NCBI RefSeq assembly: GCF_001982635.1
Contig: NZ_MKFI01000018.1
Span: 1-32,453 of the forward strand
Direction: 5' to 3'
Length of the DNA stretch: 32,453 bases
From: Bradyrhizobium mercantei
GTDB lineage: Bacteria > Pseudomonadota > Alphaproteobacteria > Rhizobiales > Xanthobacteraceae
Shown piece by piece: positions 25,080-32,453 of the stretch. The notes below the pieces were generated by a model. It was not told the DNA's origin. It did not search any database and saw only the letters and a list, made by a program, of their open reading frames with translations. Every line of letters starts with the position of its first letter. Positions within the stretch are counted from its first letter, which is position 1. The translations under genes were made by a program, and so were the position numbers.

Positions 25080-27533
25080 ATGAATGGAAAGCCCTCGGCC
25101 GAAGCATTCTCAAATTTGCGGGTCATCGAGATCGGGAGTTCGGCCGCAACAAGCTATTGCGCTCGGTTGTTCGCGGATTTCGGTGCCGATGTGCAGAAAG
25201 TCGAGCCTCCAGCTGGCGATCCGCTTCGGCAGTGCGCGCCGCTGACCCGCCTTGGCCACAGTGCGTGGTTTGCTTTCCTCAACTTCAACAAGTCGAGTGT
25301 GATTATTGATGACACCGAACCCGATGCGAAGGCTCGGCTGACAGCACTGATTGAGGATTGCGATGTCCTGATCGATGGTCGTCACGTCAGTCCAGCGAAT
25401 TGCCCAAGCATGGATATTGCCGCAATACGCCAGCGGTGCCCCTGGTTGATATACCTAGAAGCAAGCTGGTTTGGCCAGGACGGACCCTATGCAGGATTTG
25501 CCGCAACCGATTCAACTGTCCGTGCGTTAGCTGGTCTCGTCAAGCTAGTTGGACCGGTCGAAGGCCCGCCACTGCACGCCCCCGACTTCCAGACGGGTAT
25601 CCTCGCGGGCCTTTGGGGCTTCATCGCCGCGACTTCCTCCGCGGTTGCGCGAGCGCATGGGAAGGAGGGGCGCTCGTGGTCACTCAGCATTTTCGAAGCG
25701 ACCCTCACGCTGAGTGATTATCTGATGTTCGAGGCGTTCGCGCGCGGCGATGTGATGCGCAGGATCGGCGCCAATCGCTTCTGGCCGGGCTTTCCATTGG
25801 GAATTTATCGCACAAAAGGAGGGTGGCTGGGTGTTACCGCCGTGACACCGGCACAATGGCGTGCATTCTGCGATATGCTTGGTCTGTCGGACTTGCGCGA
25901 TGATCCGGCTCTGGTTGTTGGAGAAGATCGTCTGCAGCGGGCGCAGGAACTGGAAGGAAGGTTTGTTCCGGAATTGAAGACGCGGACGGCCCTGGAGTGG
26001 TTCGCAGAGGGGCTGGAGCGCAAAATACCGATCGTCCCGGTGCCCGAGATATCTGATCTGCTCCTCGATCCGGAGAAAAATGAACGTGGCGCAATCGTAC
26101 CCGTCGTGCTGGGGGAAGAAGATGGCCGCACGGTTGGCTCGGTCCAGCGGCTTACGGTCACACCGCCGCGTCGGGGCGGGAAGGTGCCAGCTCCCGGCCA
26201 GCAACAGTCTTTCCAGAGTAAGAGATGTGTAACCGGTGCCGTCGGGCCATCGACCCGTTCCATGGATGCGGCGCCACCGCCGTTGCGCGCAATTCGTGTC
26301 GTCGACTTCTCGATGGGCTGGGCTGGGCCGTTATGCACCAGAACACTTGCTGATCTTGGCGCTGACGTGATCAAGGTCGAGGCCATTCAATATCCGGACT
26401 GGTGGCGCGGTGTTGACCGGCGTCCTGCGTACATCGATGGCCGGATGTACGAAAAGACAGTGCGGTTCTGCGTGATGAACCGCAACAAACGCGGTATCAC
26501 GCTGGACTTGACGCGGCCGCAAGGCGTAGGGCTCGCCAAACGGCTTGTGGCGGGAGCCGACGTCGTCGTCAATAATTATTCAGTTGATGTGCTGCCCAGG
26601 CTCGGGCTTGGCTACGACGTGCTCACAAAGCTGAACCCACGGCTCGTCATGATGTCGATGTCTGCGTTTGGTGCAGACAGCGCCCATCGCAATTGCCGGG
26701 CTTATGGCTCAACTCTTGAGCAGGGATCGGGCTTGCCCAGCGTGATCGGAAGGCCCGGTGGCCCGCCCATAATGAGCCACACTGCCTTTGGGGATGCGGT
26801 TGGCGGGTTAAACGGATGCGCTGCTGTTCTGGTCGCCTTGGTCCACGCCCGGAACACTGGGCAGGGGCAATTCATCGATCTCGCGCAGATTGAATGCATG
26901 ATGCCGTTTGCAGCGCCGTGGATCACTCTCCACTCGATAGACGGCGTTCAACCACCGAAATACGGCAATCGACATCCCGAGTTCGTGCCGCACGGGAGCT
27001 TCCGGTGTGCGGGTGATGACAGCTGGATCATGATAGCGGTTACCGGCGCAGACATGTGGCGTCAGCTTGCGCGGCTTATCGGCCGGCCGGACTGGGGCAG
27101 AGACGCATCGTTGGAATCAGCAGAAGGTCGCCGAGGCATCGAGGACGTGATCGAGGCAGGCATTGCAGCCTGGACGCTCTCGCGAGACGCGGATCAGGCC
27201 ATGTCTGAGTTGCAGGCAGCAGGGATAGCTTCTGGCGTGGCTCGTCTGCCAATTGAACTCCTCAAGGATCGGCATCTTGCGTCGCGAGGATTTCTGCAGG
27301 ATGTTGAACGAGCATTCATTGGCAGGCACCCGCAGCCCTCGATGCCTATTCGCGAAGCTGCCGTGCCGTATGCGATCCGCACAGCCGCGCCGACGCTCGG
27401 ACAGCACAATGCAGAAGTGCTGTCAGGGCTTCTCGGCCTTTCCGAATCCGAGATTGCGCAGTTGATGAAGGATGGCATTATCGGTGCGGTAATGCTCTCG
27501 GAAGGTGAGCTCGCGTCGACGAAATCGACGTAA
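25080..27533 (+). CDS. Double-domain family III CoA-transferase (CaiB/BaiF-like fusion)
   Basis: 817 aa from ATG 25080 (weak GAAAGAG site). Two CaiB/BaiF domains in tandem: domain 1 about 11-365 (LRVIEIGSSAATSYCARLFADFGADVQKVE, start of the fold) and domain 2 about 403-805 (IRVVDFSMGWAGPLCTRTLADLGADVIKVE). Each has the Asp expected to form the aspartyl-CoA anhydride: Asp169 in HAPDFQTGILAGLWG and Asp572 in FGDAVGGLNG. Family III enzymes swap CoA between carboxylic acids, and normally two identical chains interlock; here one chain carries both halves, joined by a Q/S/P-rich linker at about 366-402. It could activate a carboxylic acid for the acyl-CoA enzymes nearby. Substrate unknown. Preceded by sigma-54 and NifA signals. 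Confidence 0.92.
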   Translation: MNGKPSAEAFSNLRVIEIGSSAATSYCARLFADFGADVQKVEPPAGDPLRQCAPLTRLGHSAWFAFLNFNKSSVIIDDTEPDAKARLTALIEDCDVLIDGRHVSPANCPSMDIAAIRQRCPWLIYLEASWFGQDGPYAGFAATDSTVRALAGLVKLVGPVEGPPLHAPDFQTGILAGLWGFIAATSSAVARAHGKEGRSWSLSIFEATLTLSDYLMFEAFARGDVMRRIGANRFWPGFPLGIYRTKGGWLGVTAVTPAQWRAFCDMLGLSDLRDDPALVVGEDRLQRAQELEGRFVPELKTRTALEWFAEGLERKIPIVPVPEISDLLLDPEKNERGAIVPVVLGEEDGRTVGSVQRLTVTPPRRGGKVPAPGQQQSFQSKRCVTGAVGPSTRSMDAAPPPLRAIRVVDFSMGWAGPLCTRTLADLGADVIKVEAIQYPDWWRGVDRRPAYIDGRMYEKTVRFCVMNRNKRGITLDLTRPQGVGLAKRLVAGADVVVNNYSVDVLPRLGLGYDVLTKLNPRLVMMSMSAFGADSAHRNCRAYGSTLEQGSGLPSVIGRPGGPPIMSHTAFGDAVGGLNGCAAVLVALVHARNTGQGQFIDLAQIECMMPFAAPWITLHSIDGVQPPKYGNRHPEFVPHGSFRCAGDDSWIMIAVTGADMWRQLARLIGRPDWGRDASLESAEGRRGIEDVIEAGIAAWTLSRDADQAMSELQAAGIASGVARLPIELLKDRHLASRGFLQDVERAFIGRHPQPSMPIREAAVPYAIRTAAPTLGQHNAEVLSGLLGLSESEIAQLMKDGIIGAVMLSEGELASTKST

Positions 27534-27970
27534 GCCTGACATATCGAATCCAAGGGTGTGGGTGTTCCTGTATATGCAGATACGCATCTGCAGATAAAAA
27601 TCCGTTATCTCGGCTTTTGATCGCGGCAACGGGCGATCAGTCGTCTCCGCGTCGATATCGTGCCGTTGGGATGATGCCAAGCGAGTTCCGCAGTGATGGC
27701 ATTAACCGCTTGACCCATACGAGCTGTTGCTTTTCCGGGAAGATATTTTGGCTTAACAGACATTCCTTCCGCGCTTCACTTCGCAGGAAGAAGAACTCGG
27801 CATGCCGGAGTCAAGCGGAGGTGCAGTCGTGCTCCGATCGGTTGGCGCGCGATCGCCGATGAATAAGCCGTCATATCGGCCGAACCTTGATCAGGCTATC
27901 CGGCCAAGGTCTAAACCGAGGTGGAGGCAGTCGAAGCTCAATCAGACCACGGCCTTCGCCTTTGCGCCTA
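27534..27970. other. Intergenic region with a perfect 7-bp hairpin
   Basis: TGCAGAT-ACGC-ATCTGCA (27575-27592) follows the CoA-transferase stop by about 40 bases. It has an A-rich, not T-rich, 3' flank, so it is not a textbook terminator for the + strand. No gene recognised up to the IS630 end at 27971. Confidence 0.45.
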
Positions 27971-29148
27971 GTCATCTGAAATGTAAGTTCGTCACATAAA
28001 AGAGCGCAGGGATCTCTTAAGGAGAGCGCTTGTGGCGAATGCAGTTATGAGAGGCCGACCGATCGCTCCGTTGGTGTTGAGCGCGCAGGAGCGGACGTAC
28101 TTGGAGAGGCAAGTCCGTCGTCACCGTGTCGCCCGGTCGCTGTCTGAGCGATGCCGCGATCCTGCGATGCGCGGATGGAGTGCCAAGCAAGTCTGTGGCT
28201 GCCGAACTCGGTCTCCACGAACACGCCGTTGGCAAATAGCGTCGCCGATTTGTGAGGGATCGCTGTGACGGTTTGCCTGACGACGCCCGCCCTGGCCGCC
28301 CTCGAACCATCAGCGACGATCAGGTTGCTGCCGTGATCGAGCGGACGTTGCGGACGACGCCGGCCAATGCGACGCACTGGTCGATCCGCTCGATGGCGGC
28401 GGAAACTGGCTTTTCCCACACCACGGTTTGCCAAATGTGAGCGGCGTTCCGCTTGCAGCCGCATCGTAGCCAGACATTCAAGCTGTCGGGCGATCCGCTG
28501 TTCGTCGACAAGGTGCGATATTGTTGGCCCTTATCTGTCCCCACCAAACCGAGCCCTTGTCCTCAGCATCGATGAGAAAAGCTAGATCCAGGCACCGGAT
28601 CGCGAGCAGCCAGTCTTGCCGATGGTGTCCGGCGTACCGGAACGTCGCACGCACACCTATGTGCGACATGGTACGACCGCGCTGTTTGCTACGCTCGATG
28701 TCGCGTCGGGGTTATCATCGGCAAATGCTACAAGCGTCATCGGGCGGTCGAGTTCTTGAAGTGTTTGAAAGAGATTGATGCTCAAGTTCCCAAAGGGCTC
28801 GATGCCCATATCGTCATGGACAACTACGCCACCCACAAAACACCTAAAATCAAAGCGTGGCTTGCCCGCCGGCCGCACTATCATGTCCACTTCACACCGA
28901 CTTCGGCATCATGGATCAATCAGGTCGAGCGCTGGTTCGCCGAACTCACCAGAAAGCAGATCCAGCGAGATGTTCACACTTCCGTCAAGCAGCTCGAGAC
29001 CGACATCCGTACCTTCATCGACCTGCACAACAGAAACCCAAAGCCGTTCAGATGGACCAAGTCCGCAGACCAGATTTTGGCGTCCGTCAAACGCTTCTGC
29101 CACAAAAGCCCAGCAGGCCTTATGCGGTGAACTTCAGATTCACGTGAC
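27971..29148 (+). mobile_element. IS630-family element, copy 2 (defective)
   Basis: 1178 bp flanked by TA on both sides (27969-27970 and 29149-29150), the IS630 target duplication. The imperfect inverted ends share GTCA, TGAA and AAGTTC blocks (left 27971-27990; right, reverse complement, 29129-29148). Same orientation as and closely similar to copy 1 at 20192. Confidence 0.88.
28032..29130 (+). pseudogene. IS630 transposase, frameshifted in the N-terminal half (copy 2)
   Basis: Starts at GTG 28032 (VANAVMRGRPIAPLVLSAQE). Frameshifts near 28160, 28250, 28440, 28510 and 28710 break the DNA-binding half and first catalytic segment. The 3' half from 28756 is open: HIVMDNYATHKTPKIKAWL, WINQVERWFAELTRKQ, SVKRFCHKSPAGLMR, so the second Asp and final Glu of the DDE triad remain. 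It is less decayed at its 3' end than copy 1. Confidence 0.88.
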
Positions 29149-29324
29149 TAGCATATAAGTTCATTGTAGAAACCGTGCCTCACCAGCCAGGAGGAGTATT
29201 TATTCGAGGCAAATGCTTGCGCGGCAGATGCACTTCCGAGCGCGATTTGCACATCCACGCAGCACGATCTTGTTTCTTTATTCCTCAATGTTGTCTTCTG
29301 CACGTCGTACCTGCTGATCAGCAA

Positions 29325-29864
29325 CTACTTGATAGGCAAGTTAGGCCATAAATGTTTTACGACGTCGCTGCCCCTCCGGTAAGCGCAGCAACTGTCAATC
29401 AGGCCTGGGCGGGGATGCTTATCGAAAGCTCCTTTTTGCTGCAGGACTGGCAAGATGGTCTGGAACATTACCGACCCGACAGAACCAATAAGTTCGGCGA
29501 GGTGAGTGCAGCCAGCACTTCGAGGGATGCGCTCTCTGACGTTCTTCTTCCAGCCTGGCCCGATCGTGAGACCCACGAGCGGAGCAAACGCACTTGCTGC
29601 TTCCGAGCATAGCGGATACGGGTTGTTGTCGCTGGCAACATCGACGGCCCGAATCCTGAAGTCTGTATCGACGGTCAACCGCAGCGACATGTCATGCACC
29701 GGTTTGCCAGACAGAACTTCACGCCAGGGATTCGCGTACGGCCTAGTTTTCGAGTCGATCAGACGCGCCTCAATATCCCAGAGGAGGTCGCGACGATGGT
29801 AGCCAACCACTTCTGTAACCCGGCGATGAAGCATTTCTCGTTCGACAGGATCAGGAAGAGGCAT
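29325..29864 (-). CDS. DUF2889 domain-containing protein
   Basis: 179 aa, minus strand. ATG 29864 is chosen because GGTGAGA lies just upstream and homologues start MPLPDPVER; GTG 29873 is a possible alternative. Conserved features of DUF2889: MPLPDPVEREMLHRR, GYHRRDLLWDIEARLIDSKT, GKPVHDMSLRLTVDTDFRI, SDNNPYPLCSEA, VGLTIGPGWKKNVRERI, GCTHLAELIG. Its biochemical function is unknown. It is divergently transcribed from a crotonase across 186 bp. Lack of a signal peptide suggests a cytoplasmic protein. Confidence 0.88.
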   Translation of the reverse strand: MPLPDPVEREMLHRRVTEVVGYHRRDLLWDIEARLIDSKTRPYANPWREVLSGKPVHDMSLRLTVDTDFRIRAVDVASDNNPYPLCSEAASAFAPLVGLTIGPGWKKNVRERIPRSAGCTHLAELIGSVGSVMFQTILPVLQQKGAFDKHPRPGLIDSCCAYRRGSDVVKHLWPNLPIK

Positions 29865-29952
29865 GGATCTCACCGTTTTTCACATGCATGCAGAGAAGGG
29901 CGTAGCTCACACTATGCGGTCCGTTGGCAGCGTCTGCAAGATCGTAAATCTC

Positions 29953-29958
29953 ATTATA
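29953..29958 (-). promoter_or_regulatory. Possible sigma-70 -10 box for the DUF2889 gene
   Basis: TATAAT on the minus strand in an A+T-rich stretch, about 90 nt upstream of the DUF2889 start. The -35 region at the right spacing is poor. Confidence 0.3.
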
Positions 29959-29992
29959 GGTGTTTTAAATTGTTGACATGTTCTCATGATGG

Positions 29993-30008
29993 GTGCACCG
30001 TTGTGCAC
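29993..30008. repeat. Paired GTGCAC palindromes, possible operator
   Basis: GTGCAC at 29993-29998 and 30003-30008, ten bases (one helical turn) apart, in the divergent promoter region between DUF2889 and the crotonase gene. Could bind a regulator; function unproven. Confidence 0.35.
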
Positions 30009-30050
30009 AGGCTGCGGCTTGTAAGATGGACATGATGGATCGGAGAGACC

Positions 30051-30839
30051 ATGGCCGTATTGGAAACCGAGTCTCGAGGTACGGTTCTGGTCGCGCGGTT
30101 CAACCACGCCACTCACCATAATCCGATGAGTCTGGAACTCGAGACTGCAATCCGCTCGATATGCCGGGAGACAAATGACAATCCGGAAGTGCAGGCCCTG
30201 GTATTGACAGGAGGGAATGAGAGATCCTTTTGCGCCGGCGGCGATTTCAAGGAAGTGGCCCGGCTTTCCGGAAGTGCGGCAGTGGAGGCGTATATTGACC
30301 GGTTGATTGACTTTTATTCGACGGTTCTCAGCATCACGAAACCGACAGTTGCCGCAGTCGGTGGCTACGCCATAGGGCTCGGCTTTCAGCTCTCGCTATG
30401 CTGCGACTGGCGCGTCGGAGCGCCAGGAACGAAGCTGACTATGTGGGAACTGAAGCACGGCATCGCTTGCATTGTCGGCGGGTATCTGCTCCAGAGTTTC
30501 GTCGGTCGGGCCGCGATGTCCAGCATCGTCTATGGGTGCGAGGCCGTTCCGGTTTCCTGGGCGCTGGACCACAAGTTGCTTCACGAGGTTGCGGATTCCG
30601 GAAACCTTGTGGAGACGGCTATTGCGCGTGCGCGAATTCTCGGTGAGTTTCCAGAAATCACTTTTCGCCGAACGAAGGAGTCAATTAATCAAGGCTTGCT
30701 TGCTGGTTTGCGCAATATCGCGCTCGAGGCAAAACAGGCACATGTTGCTGGTGTTGCTAGCAGCGCCGCACAGCAGCACTTTAAAAGCGTGCTGGGCAAT
30801 GGCAGCCCGAAACGCGATGGCTCAGCCCACTATTGTTGA
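30051..30839 (+). CDS. Enoyl-CoA hydratase/isomerase (crotonase) family protein
   Basis: 262 aa from ATG 30051 with GGAGAG five bases upstream. Crotonase fold: oxyanion-hole loop RSFCAGGDF (58-66) and VGGYAIGLGFQLSL (103-116). Glu133 (MWELKHGIAC) takes the place of the first catalytic Glu of rat hydratase, but the second position (about residue 157, AAMSSIVYG) is Ser, so simple hydration is doubtful; an isomerase, hydrolase or other acyl-CoA reaction is as likely. It ends 26 bases before the convergently transcribed XRE gene. No good sigma-54 signal was found upstream. Confidence 0.92.
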   Translation: MAVLETESRGTVLVARFNHATHHNPMSLELETAIRSICRETNDNPEVQALVLTGGNERSFCAGGDFKEVARLSGSAAVEAYIDRLIDFYSTVLSITKPTVAAVGGYAIGLGFQLSLCCDWRVGAPGTKLTMWELKHGIACIVGGYLLQSFVGRAAMSSIVYGCEAVPVSWALDHKLLHEVADSGNLVETAIARARILGEFPEITFRRTKESINQGLLAGLRNIALEAKQAHVAGVASSAAQQHFKSVLGNGSPKRDGSAHYC

Positions 30840-30865
30840 GATCGCAAGACCGCCTGTTGACGACT

Positions 30866-31270
30866 CTAGCGCCTAGCGTTCGACTTCGAAAACTTGGCAA
30901 CCAACGAAACAATGTCGGTTCGGGCATGCTCGTCCTTGATCTTCATGAAAGCTGTAACAAGGTCAAGGACCTGTTTTGCCAACTTGCCCTTTTGTGCGCC
31001 GACTATCGCGGAGACGTCGGAGAGCGGTGAGCTCCGTCGTAGTGATACGCTATCATCGACTTCATAGAAATGTGTGATCGGGGTGTTCAATGCTTTAGCG
31101 ATTTCGTAAAGCCGACTGGCCGGGACTCTACTTGTGCCATTTTCGTGCTTCTGCAGTTGCTGAAAAACTATGTCCAATCGACTGGCGAGCTCCTTCTGAC
31201 TTAGGCCGACTAGCTTTCGTTGGGTTCGAATGCGCTCGCCAATTCTCGCATCAAGGTTGTTGTATGCCAC
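30866..31270 (-). CDS. XRE-family helix-turn-helix transcriptional regulator
   Basis: 134 aa, minus strand, from GTG 31270 (GTG GCA TAC). N-terminal XRE domain: IGERIRTQRKLVGLSQKELA (10-29), RLDIVFQQLQKHENGTSRVP (31-50), SRLYEIAKALNTPITHFYE (52-70). It is typical of cytoplasmic rhizobial phage-repressor-like regulators that dimerise through the C-terminal helices. Its target is unknown; the crotonase/DUF2889 pair beside it is a candidate by position only. An A+T-rich stretch at 31300-31330 is a possible promoter area. Confidence 0.92.
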   Translation of the reverse strand: MAYNNLDARIGERIRTQRKLVGLSQKELASRLDIVFQQLQKHENGTSRVPASRLYEIAKALNTPITHFYEVDDSVSLRRSSPLSDVSAIVGAQKGKLAKQVLDLVTAFMKIKDEHARTDIVSLVAKFSKSNARR

Positions 31271-31389
31271 GGATTACGTCCGGCCTCAGGCTCTTTTCAA
31301 TTCGACAGCTTTGAATCTATAACATTTCCAGATAGTTCGTTCAACGGCCCTTTATTTGGTGACACGTGCCGAACTTGCTAGCGTCGTGC

Positions 31390-31838
31390 CCAACAGTCTG
31401 ACGATCAGGTGCTGATCGCGCACCTTAAGCTCAGGATCGAGAAGCTCAACTGTCATCGTCATGGCCCTCGCTCGGAGCGTACCAAGGCCGCTAGATCAAC
31501 TCGAACTGACTGCTGGAGGAATTCGAGATCTCGGCGACCGAAGACGAACTGGCCAAGATGACGACCACCCTACCGCGGCGTCCTTCTCGCGCCCGCGGTC
31601 ATCCCGCAAGCCATTCCCGGATCATCTGGTCCGCGAGCGCGCGATCGTCTCAGGGCCGACGTCATGCATTCGCTGCAGCGGCGGCGCGCGACAGTCCAAG
31701 GTCGGCGAGGACATCATCGAGCACTGGAGGTGATCCCGAAATGTCGGAAGGTGATCCAGAACTTTCGGGAGAATTTTAACTGCCGAGGCCGCGAGAGGAC
31801 CGGCCAAGCCGCTGCGCCGTTCCACGTCATCGCGCGGG
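31390..31838 (+). pseudogene. IS66 TnpC N-terminal relic, frameshifted
   Basis: Similar in layout to the intact TnpC at 5262: VLIAHLKLRIEKLN and PRSERT (31410-31480), LDQLELTAGG, EDELAKMTT in another frame, FPDHLVRERAIVSGPTSCIRC (31610-31675), KVGEDIIEH, then TGQAAAPFHVIARA (31800-31838). Several indels. It ends exactly at the stop of the IS481-type transposase gene, which probably inserted here. The 3' remainder is not visible. Confidence 0.8.
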
Positions 31839-32453
31839 CTAGGTGTGGAGCCTCAGGAGGTTGTCTTTGGTCAAACCGAGCCTGCTGATCGGCGTTAGTG
31901 AGTCTATGCCACCATGGGGTCGGTGCCAGTTGTATTGATGCAGCCAGATCGGCAGCTCTTGGGCGCGCCGATCTGAGGTTGGATACGCCTTGGCGTAAGC
32001 CCACTCCCGAAGTGCAGTCTGGATGAAGCGCTCGGCCTTGCCGTTGGTTCTCGGCGTGTAGGGCTTCGTGCGGATATGCTTGATGCCCAGGTCCCGGCAA
32101 GCGTCTCGGAAGGCAAAGGACTGGTAGCAACTTCCATTATCGGTCATGACGCGAGTGCCGGTGCCGCCGAGGCTCTTGTAATAGGTGACAGCCGCCTTGA
32201 GAAAGGGAACAGCGCTATCGGCCGTCTCGTCGGGCTTGATCTCGGAGAAAGCAACGCGGGAATGGTCGTCGATGCAGACGTGGACGAAATCCCAGCCAGC
32301 GCCACGGCTCTTGTTCGGACCACTCGGATCGCCAGTGATGCGGTGCCCGACACGCTCGAAACGCCCGAGCTTTTTGATGTCGATGTGAATGATCTCGCCT
32401 GGGCTCTTGCGCTCATAGCGGCGTTCCGGCTCGGCCGGCTCCAGATCGCGGAT
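31839..32453 (-). CDS. IS481-family transposase, partial (5' end beyond window)
   Basis: 204 codons open from the window edge to TAG at 31839. Retroviral-integrase (rve) DDE core: Asp in EIIHIDIKKLGRF, Asp in RVMTDNGSCYQS, Glu in TNGKAERFIQTALREW; C-terminal LHQYNWHRPHGGI with SPISRL-like tail. All three catalytic residues present and the frame is uninterrupted, so the element may be functional; the N-terminal HTH lies outside. No terminal repeat could be fixed. Confidence 0.93.
   Translation of the reverse strand: MRDLEPAEPERRYERKSPGEIIHIDIKKLGRFERVGHRITGDPSGPNKSRGAGWDFVHVCIDDHSRVAFSEIKPDETADSAVPFLKAAVTYYKSLGGTGTRVMTDNGSCYQSFAFRDACRDLGIKHIRTKPYTPRTNGKAERFIQTALREWAYAKAYPTSDRRAQELPIWLHQYNWHRPHGGIDSLTPISRLGLTKDNLLRLHT

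Noticed and set aside
27575..27592. Hairpin after the CoA-transferase as a rho-independent terminator
   Set aside because: The stem is perfect but followed by A residues, not a T-run, in the direction of transcription.
1..32453. CRISPR arrays, tRNA or rRNA genes, replication origin, tRNA-type attachment site
   Set aside because: No regularly spaced repeats, cloverleaf genes, rRNA motifs or iteron clusters were seen on either strand.

Overview
The window looks like an accessory (symbiosis-island) segment of a nitrogen-fixing alphaproteobacterium, most likely Bradyrhizobium or a close relative. The evidence is three perfect NifA-type upstream activator sequences (TGT-N10-ACA), three strong sigma-54 (-24/-12) promoters plus one weaker one, a FixB-like electron-transfer flavoprotein remnant, and a high load of intact and decayed IS66, IS110, IS630 and IS481 elements. 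The organism assignment is inference; no rRNA or housekeeping gene is present.

Layout. 1-508: 5' part of a periplasmic solute-binding protein (minus strand). 1430-2473: NifA site, sigma-54 promoter and a CmcI/cephalosporin-hydroxylase-like gene. 2975-7500: nested insertion sequences, in which an intact 2.6-kb IS66 element with an 8-bp target duplication splits a decayed IS110 transposase lying beside an older IS66 relic. 8212-9558: flavin-dependent monooxygenase of the NtaA/DszA type. 10228-12528: orphan molybdenum hydroxylase large subunit. 13313-15170: NifA site, sigma-54 promoter and a Baeyer-Villiger-type flavin monooxygenase. 15574-16650: ETF-alpha (FixB-like) pseudogene. 17153-19746: two tandem acyl-CoA dehydrogenase paralogues, the first with a sigma-54-like promoter and without the usual catalytic glutamate. 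20192-29148: two decayed same-orientation IS630 copies bracketing an alpha-oxoamine synthase, an SDR reductase and a double-domain CoA-transferase with its own NifA/sigma-54 signals. 29325-30839: divergent DUF2889 gene and crotonase. 30866-31270: XRE regulator. 31390-32453: IS66 relic abutting an IS481-type transposase that runs off the window.

How the genes may work together. The non-transposon genes are almost all acyl-CoA or flavin/molybdenum redox enzymes: CoA-transferase, acyl-CoA dehydrogenases, crotonase, an acyl-CoA plus amino-acid condensing PLP enzyme, a ketoreductase and oxygenases. At least three of them carry NifA/sigma-54 promoters. My inference is a nodule-expressed, NifA-controlled small-molecule pathway that builds or remodels an acyl-CoA, possibly condensing it with an amino acid and reducing the resulting amino-ketone. 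The product cannot be told from sequence, and the decayed ETF gene and altered dehydrogenase show that part of the system is eroding or has been repurposed.
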